64,000 bases of DNA from PALSA-612 sp963755155 (GTDB taxonomy: Bacteria; Actinomycetota; Thermoleophilia; Gaiellales; Gaiellaceae), in the NCBI GenBank assembly GCA_963755155.1, contig CAVWIV010000007.1, forward strand, positions 124,001 through 188,000. The letters are read 5' to 3'. Each line of letters begins with the position of its first letter. Positions within the stretch are counted from its first letter, which is position 1. Made by a program: the position numbers and the translations under genes. Shown one piece after another: positions 59,277 to 64,000 of this stretch. The notes below the pieces were generated by a model. That model was not told the origin of the DNA. It made no database searches and saw only the letters and a list, made by a program, of their open reading frames with translations.

Positions 59277-60548
59277 CACGCTGACGCGAGGCAAGATCGA
59301 GCTGCCGCCGCGGCCCGGGCCGATCCGCATGTACGTCTGCGGCTCGACGGTCTACGACCGTGTGCACGTCGGCAACTCACGGCCGTTCGTGATCGCGATG
59401 TGGCTCCGCAGCTGGCTGCGGCAGGCAGGCTACGACGTCACGCTCGTCCACAACATCACCGACGTCGACGACAAGGTCTACGTCGAGGCCGCCAACCGGG
59501 AGGTGGCGAGCCGCGACCTCGCCGAGTGGGCCACTGGTTGGTTCGTCGAGGACACGGACCGGCTGGGGCTGGGACGACCGGACGTCGAGCCGCGAGCCGT
59601 CGGAGACGATGCCGGAGATCGTGGCGTTCATCGAGGAGCTGCTTGCGCGCGACCTCGCCTACGAGGTGCAGGGCGACGTGTACTTCCGTGTCTCGCGCTT
59701 TGCGGAGTACGGCCGACTGTCGGGTGCGAAGCCGGACGAGATGGTCGCCCAGGAGCCGAACGCGCTCAAGGAGGATCCGCGCGACTTCGCGCTCTGGAAG
59801 GCGCAGAAGCCTGAGGAGGACGCCGCCTGGGACTCGCCGTGGGGCAAGGGCCGGCCGGGCTGGCACATCGAGTGCTCGGCGATGGCCGAGAAGCACCTCG
59901 GGCCCGCCTTCGAGATCCACGGCGGCGGCAACGACCTGCGGTTCCCGCATCACGAGAACGAGCGGGCCCAGTCGGTCAGCCTCGGCCATCCGTTCGCCCG
60001 GATCTGGATGCACAACGGCATGCTCGAGCTGGACACCGAGAAGATGTCGAAGTCGCTCGGCAACGTCGTCACGCTCCAGAACGTGCTCGACACGTGGGGC
60101 CGGGAGACGCTGCTCGTCTACCTCCTGACGGCACATTGGCGCAAGCCGGTCGACTTCTCGGACGACGTGCTCGAGCAGGCGGCAGCGCAGGCGGAGGCCT
60201 TTCGGAACGTCTTCCGCTCTCGAGTCCGTGCAGGCGGCCGGAGGAGCATGGGAGCGCTTCGCGTCTGCGCTCGACGACGACTTCTCGACGCCGGAGGCGC
60301 TCGCGGTCATGCACGAGTGGCGTGACCACGAGCTGCTCTTGCAGGCCCTCGAAGTCTTCGGCCTCGCGTCGCTCGCGGAGACGGCGGAGGCGCCCGCCGA
60401 AGCCGTTACGCTGGCCGAGGAACGCGAGGCGGCTCGCGCGAACGGCGACTTCGAGACGGCCGATCGGCTGCGCGGCGAGCTCGCCGCGCTCGGCTGGGAA
60501 GTGCGCGACGAGGCGGGCGGCTTCCAGCTCGTGCCGGCTCCGCGGTGA
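59263..60548 (+). CDS. cysS: Cysteinyl-tRNA synthetase (two frameshifts)
   Basis: ATG 59263 with ACGGAGGG upstream, overlapping gltX. MYVCGSTVYDRVHVGNSRPF holds the zinc Cys and HIGH-type box (HVGN), then NITDVDDKV. +1 shifts lie near 59,595 and 60,225. The middle frame carries GWHIECSAMAEKHLG (zinc Cys), HGGGNDLRFPHHENERAQS (zinc His), and EKMSKSLGNVVT (KMSKS). The last frame has AWERFASALDDDFSTPEALAV and the DALR-type end. About 428 residues repaired. An essential gene, so the breaks are likely sequence errors. Confidence 0.93.
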
Positions 60549-61264
60549 GCCGCGAGCTCGTCTACGGCCGCCGGCCGGTGTACGAGGCGCTCCGTGGCCC
60601 ACGGGCAGTGCTCGAGCTCCACGCGAGCGAGCGGGCAGAGCGCTCGGAGGCGTGGCTTCGCGGCGAGGCCGCGCCGCGCGTGCAGGTCGCGGCCGAGCGC
60701 GAGCTCACGGAGCTCGCCGGCACGCGTGACCATCAGGGCATCGTCGCGCTATGCGAGCCCTACCGGTACGCCGACGGCTACGAGCTCGCGCGCCGGCCCC
60801 AGCCGCTCATCGTCTGCCTCGACGGCGTGACGGATCCCCAAAACCTCGGCGCGGTGTGCAGAAGCGCGGAGGGGGCGGGCGCCACCGGCCTCGTCCTGCC
60901 TGCACATCGCTCCGCGCGTGTCACGCCGGCGGTCTGCCGGGCGTCGGCGGGCGCCGTGGAGCATCTGCCGGTCGCCGTCGTCCCCAACCTCGCCCGGTTC
61001 GTAACGGAGGTGAAGGGGCCTGACCTCTGGGCGTACGCCGCGGTGGCCGAGGCGCCGACGCTGCTCTGGGACACGGACTTCGAGGGCGGCGTGCTGCTCG
61101 TCCTCGGCGCCGAGGGCACGGGCATCAGGCCGCTCGTTCGCCGTCAGTGCGACGTCGAGATCGCGATCCCGCTGGCGGGCAAGGTGGAGTCGCTGAACGT
61201 GAGCGTCGCGGCGGCGCTCGTCCTGTTCGAGGTCGCCCGACGAAGAGTCTCCGCCCGTGTCTGA
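60545..61264 (+). CDS. rlmB: 23S rRNA (guanosine-2'-O)-methyltransferase RlmB-like (SpoU/TrmH)
   Basis: 239 residues from GTG 60545. N-terminal substrate domain LVYGRRPVYEALRGPRAVLEL, then the SPOUT knot: LDGVTDPQNLGAVCRSAEGAGATGL (motif 1), LVLGAEGTGIRPLVRRQCD (motif 2), and IPLAGKVESLNVSVAAALVLFE (motif 3 with SLNVS). Methylates a ribose in 23S rRNA (G2251 in E. coli). Follows cysS as in Bacillus and in mycobacteria. Confidence 0.93.
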   Translation: MSRELVYGRRPVYEALRGPRAVLELHASERAERSEAWLRGEAAPRVQVAAERELTELAGTRDHQGIVALCEPYRYADGYELARRPQPLIVCLDGVTDPQNLGAVCRSAEGAGATGLVLPAHRSARVTPAVCRASAGAVEHLPVAVVPNLARFVTEVKGPDLWAYAAVAEAPTLLWDTDFEGGVLLVLGAEGTGIRPLVRRQCDVEIAIPLAGKVESLNVSVAAALVLFEVARRRVSARV

Positions 61265-61694
61265 CCCGACGCTGTATCTCTTCGACGGCTACAACATCCT
61301 CCACGCAGGTGGCTTCCGCAACCAGGCCGACCTCGTCGACCGGCTCGCCGATTTTGTCGCCGTCAAGGGAGCCCGCGGCATCGTCGTCTTCGACGGAAGC
61401 GGGGAAGACCGCGCGTTCGGCCGGCTCGAAGTCCGCTATGCGGGCGACGCGGACGCCCTGCTCGAACGGATCGCCGCCGAGCACCGGGCGGCCGAAGACG
61501 TCTGCCTCGTCTCCTCCGACTCGACGCTGCGCGGCACGGCCGGCCGCGCTGTGGAGCAGCGTTCGTCGGCGCGCTTTCTCTCCGAGCTCGAGCAGCCGCG
61601 GCACGGCCAGTCGACGGCATCCCGCGTGGGCGATCGCGTCGACGACGAGACGAAGGCTGCGCTGGAGCGTCTTCGCCGTGGCGAGAATCCTTAG
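61257..61694 (+). CDS. YacP-like NYN (PIN-type) ribonuclease
   Basis: 145 residues from GTG 61257. LYLFDGYNILHAGGF gives the first acidic site and the NYN signature, then VVFDGSG, VRYAGDADALLERIA with acidic residues, VCLVSSDSTLR and GRAVEQRSSARFLSEL. These acidic positions fit the metal site of NYN/PIN nucleases such as Bacillus YacP (Rae1), a ribosome-dependent mRNA endonuclease. Between rlmB and sigH, exactly as in Bacillus. Confidence 0.88.
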   Translation: MSDPTLYLFDGYNILHAGGFRNQADLVDRLADFVAVKGARGIVVFDGSGEDRAFGRLEVRYAGDADALLERIAAEHRAAEDVCLVSSDSTLRGTAGRAVEQRSSARFLSELEQPRHGQSTASRVGDRVDDETKAALERLRRGENP

Positions 61695-61718
61695 GTCCCT
61701 GCACATTTGCAAATAGAC

Positions 61719-61747
61719 TTGTAACGCCGGGCGGACCCTGCTATCTT
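61719..61747 (+). promoter_or_regulatory. Housekeeping-type promoter of the sigH-like gene
   Basis: TTGTAA (-35, 61719-61724), 17-bp spacer, TATCTT (-10, 61742-61747). The predicted start near 61,754 gives a leader of about 70 bases containing an inverted repeat GCCGGC-N7-GCCGGC around 61,777-61,796, just upstream of AAAGGAG. Confidence 0.7.
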
Positions 61748-61825
61748 TCTGCCTCAACTTGAGGGTGAGACTTTCGCCGGCACCGCAGGCCGGCAAAGGA
61801 GCAGCCCAGAGACGAGGGAGAGCGC

Positions 61826-62506
61826 ATGGCAGCCCGGATGCAGACCGCGGTTCGCACGGCGCAGGTTCGCACGGCACAGCGACAGAAGCGCGAGCTCGAA
61901 GACCTCCAGCTGGTCATGCGCGTTCGCAACGGCGACGACGGAGCCCGCGAGCTGCTCGTCCGCCGCTACACGGGATTCGTACGCATGAAGGCGAGCTCGT
62001 ACTTCCTCGCCGGCGGCGACTCGGAGGATCTCGTCCAGGAGGGGCTGATCGGCCTCTGCAAGGCGGTCCGGGACTTCCGGCCCGACAAGGAGACGTCGTT
62101 CAGGAGCTTCGCCGAGCTCTGTGTGACACGCCAGATCATCACGGCGATCAAGACGGCGACGCGCATCAAGCACCGGGCGCTCAACAGCTACGTCTCCTTC
62201 AGCCATACGCCCGCCGGCCAGGATCCCGACTCCGACTGCACGCTCGGCGACGCGCTGCCCGGCTCGCCCGTCGACGAGCCCTCCGTGCAGGTGATCTCCT
62301 CGGAGGAGCTCCAGAGCCTCGTCTTCTCCCTAGGCAGCGGGCTCTCGGGGCTCGAGGCAGACGCCTTGCGCCTCTACCTCGAGGGCAACTCGTACGAGCA
62401 GATGGCGGAAATGCTCGGGTGTGACACGAAGACGATCGACAACGCGCTCCAGCGCGTGAAGCGGAAGATCCTCGTCCACCGGCAGTCGCGAGCCGTCCTC
62501 TCGTAG
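61826..62506 (+). CDS. sigH: SigH-like alternative RNA polymerase sigma factor (sigma-70 family)
   Basis: 226 residues from ATG 61826. Region 2 is nearly that of the Bacillus sporulation/stationary-phase sigma-H: EDLVQEGLIGLCKAVRDF, SFRSFAELCVTRQIITAI, KTATRIKHRALNSYVS. Region 4 at about 170-215 has LSGLEADALRLYLEGNSYEQ and DTKTIDNALQRVKRKI. An amino-terminal extension of about 25 residues is rich in repeated RTAQ. Downstream of rlmB and yacP as in Bacillus, but here it has its own promoter. Confidence 0.92.
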   Translation: MAARMQTAVRTAQVRTAQRQKRELEDLQLVMRVRNGDDGARELLVRRYTGFVRMKASSYFLAGGDSEDLVQEGLIGLCKAVRDFRPDKETSFRSFAELCVTRQIITAIKTATRIKHRALNSYVSFSHTPAGQDPDSDCTLGDALPGSPVDEPSVQVISSEELQSLVFSLGSGLSGLEADALRLYLEGNSYEQMAEMLGCDTKTIDNALQRVKRKILVHRQSRAVLS

Positions 62507-62523
62507 CGGGTAGCCTCCATCCC

Positions 62524-64000
62524 GTGAAGCGGGGGCTCGCGGGAATAGCGCTCGTAGCGGCCTGCCTGCTCGGCGTGGGTGCGGCTGCCGGCGGGCTTGA
62601 CGGCAAGCCGAAGCCCAAGCCGAAGCCGAAGACGACGCTGGCGCAACCCCCGATCAGGCTCGCCACGAAGGATCCGAGCGTGCTCGTGCTGACCGCGCCG
62701 GGCTACCGTCTGATCCTCGCGAAGGAGAACGGCGAGATCCTCGAGCTCCTCGACCGGCGCAGCGGCGAGCGCGTGTTGCGCGGGCAGCTGGGGTGCATGT
62801 GGGCCGCGAAGCAAACGACCGGTGAGGCCGCGAGCGGCTGCGGGTTCAATCGCACGGGCGACAACCGCTTCACGTTCCGCTGGTCGCCGCTGACGAGGAC
62901 GCTCACCCTGGGCTACGACTCGAGCGCTGGTGGGCCGGGGATTGACGCCACGGTCACGCTCGTGGCCCGGAGCGGTGCGTTCGACCTGCGGCTCGAGCTC
63001 GAATCGGACGTCGAGTACCCGCTCTCCGGCACGCTCTTCCCGGCCGACCTCATGTTGCCGGCGGAAGAGATCAGCGGTGCGTACATGCCGACGTTCCTGC
63101 CGGGCACTCGCCTGCTCCCCGGCTTCTTCAAGGGCCCGCACCGGAACGTCGAGACGTACCCGTCACGCTGGGCGTTCGCGGACTATCTCTCCGCCGACGT
63201 CGGGAAGGGGCACGTTGCCGTCTACTCGGTGAACCCGGCGCCGAAGGCAATCGCACCGGTCGACATCGGCTTCGTGCGCCATCCCGAGGCGCTCCTTGCG
63301 GAGGCGAGCTCGCCTGCGCGACGCACGTCTTCCAGACGTGGACGGAGCGTGGACAGAAGTGGACGAGCCCGTGCGTCAGGGTGCGCGTCGGCGGCACGGC
63401 CGAGCAGTCGCTCGATCGCCTATCGCAACGACAACGGCATCGACGACTATCCGTCGCTCGCGGAGAAGGTCGGCGCGCAGGCTCGACACGCTCGTCCGCG
63501 CACCGCTCATCAAGGCCGATCTGTGGAAGGGGCTGCCCGAGTTCAAGGCCTGGCCGCAGTATCTGCAGCAGCTGCCGTCACCCGCGCTCGTGCACCCCGT
63601 CGCGTTCCAGTCGGGCGGTTTCGACGAGGCTCATCCGGACTTCCTGCCGCCCGATCCGCGCTGGGGCTCGAACGCCGATCTCAACGACATGGCCACGAGC
63701 GCCCGCTCGCTAGGGCAACTCGTCATGCCGTACCTCAACGTCAGCTGGTGGGATACGACGGCGCCGAGCGTCGAGGCACTCCCTTCGCCGCTCGAGCCGA
63801 AGGACATCGCCGTCCAGAACCTTCGCGGCAACCCCTGTGCACCGAGCAGTTCGGCCCGCACGACGGCTACGTCGTCTCGCCTCACGTCGCGCCGGTGCGG
63901 AAGCGGATCGAGGGCGTCCTCGAGGAATGGAAGACGCAGGTGCCGGCCGACTGCCTGTTCTTCGACCAGATCGGCGCGCGGCCCTGGCGTCGCGACTTCA
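62524..64000 (+). CDS. Large secreted protein, possible glycoside hydrolase-like (3' partial, frameshifted)
   Basis: GTG 62524 gives MKRGLAGIALVAACLLGVGAA (export signal), then a KPKPKPKPK linker. The N-terminal beta domain reads YRLILAKENGEILELLDRRSG, GCMWAAKQTTGEA and RFTFRWSPLTRTLTLGYD, as in the beta-sandwich ahead of sugar-hydrolase barrels. Frames change near 63,310 (-1), 63,418 (+1), 63,482 (+1) and 63,838 (-1). Following them gives THVFQTWTERGQKWTSPC, YRNDNGIDDYPSLAEKVG, VMPYLNVSWWDTTAPSVEAL and CLFFDQIGARPWRRDF. The last looks like a barrel strand with an acidic active-site residue. Family not certain; the C-terminus is beyond the window. Confidence 0.6.
   Translation, partial: MKRGLAGIALVAACLLGVGAAAGGLDGKPKPKPKPKTTLAQPPIRLATKDPSVLVLTAPGYRLILAKENGEILELLDRRSGERVLRGQLGCMWAAKQTTGEAASGCGFNRTGDNRFTFRWSPLTRTLTLGYDSSAGGPGIDATVTLVARSGAFDLRLELESDVEYPLSGTLFPADLMLPAEEISGAYMPTFLPGTRLLPGFFKGPHRNVETYPSRWAFADYLSADVGKGHVAVYSVNPAPKAIAPVDIGFVRHPEALLAEASSPARRTSSRRGRSVDRSGRARASGCASAARPSSRSIAYRNDNGIDDYPSLAEKVGAQARHARPRTAHQGRSVEGAARVQGLAAVSAAAAVTRARAPRRVPVGRFRRGSSGLPAARSALGLERRSQRHGHERPLARATRHAVPQRQLVGYDGAERRGTPFAARAEGHRRPEPSRQPLCTEQFGPHDGYVVSPHVAPVRKRIEGVLEEWKTQVPADCLFFDQIGARPWRRDF

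Overview
The window looks like a composite of three unrelated pieces of high-GC bacterial DNA. Two joins cut genes mid-domain, near 24.98 kb and near 28.0 kb. Segment A (1-24,977) carries FtsX/MacB-type permeases of the ADOP kind (duplicated-FtsX orphan permeases of about 800 residues). It also has one MacB-type ATPase and a sigma-54 two-component pair, a style of locus typical of Acidobacteriota and some Gammaproteobacteria. Segment B (about 24,978-28,005) holds a prolyl oligopeptidase tail, a SnoaL/NTF2-like protein, an Asp/Glu racemase relative, a small cytochrome c and a 5'-truncated pntB. Segment C (about 28,006-64,000) is actinobacterial. Its gene content and order (clpC, radA, carD, ispD, ispF, gltX, cysS, rlmB, yacP-like, sigH-like) suggest a deep-branching lineage such as Thermoleophilia/Gaiellales. 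The lineages are inferred from gene content only.

Segment A: seven permease genes run on the plus strand (1-14,612), most of them frameshifted and two truncated or internally deleted. Then come a DUF1097 membrane protein and a START-like exported protein on the minus strand. A plus-strand operon follows (15,961-19,403): ABC ATPase, NtrC-type regulator, histidine kinase. An eighth permease lies on the minus strand (19,446-21,966), and a 526-base control region separates it from a ninth and tenth on the plus strand. I see sigma-54-type promoters in front of the ATPase operon and in front of both divergent permeases. A 16-bp GTCCCG-N4-YGGGAY dyad sits about 131 bp upstream of two of the predicted start sites. 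Together these suggest a self-regulating sigma-54 circuit that controls the permease array.

Segment C begins inside a secreted glycoside hydrolase with a polyproline linker. It continues as an exopolysaccharide locus (29.2-45.0 kb): Wzz/tyrosine kinase, ligase/polymerase, CpsB-type phosphatase, glycosyltransferases, NodB deacetylase, Wzx-like flippase, sugar-nucleotide SDR. A housekeeping run follows (45.0-62.5 kb). It preserves the backbone of the Bacillus clpC-to-sigH order together with the mycobacterial carD-ispD-ispF-cysS-rlmB order. A pentose-phosphate/mutY block is inserted between ispF and gltX. The window ends in a partial secreted protein.

Many genes carry single-base frameshifts. 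By comparison with intact paralogues and family motifs nearly all are +1 insertions, which points to insertion-biased sequencing error more than to biology. Frameshifted genes are given below as whole genes, with the breaks noted. I saw no rRNA, tRNA, CRISPR array or insertion sequence.
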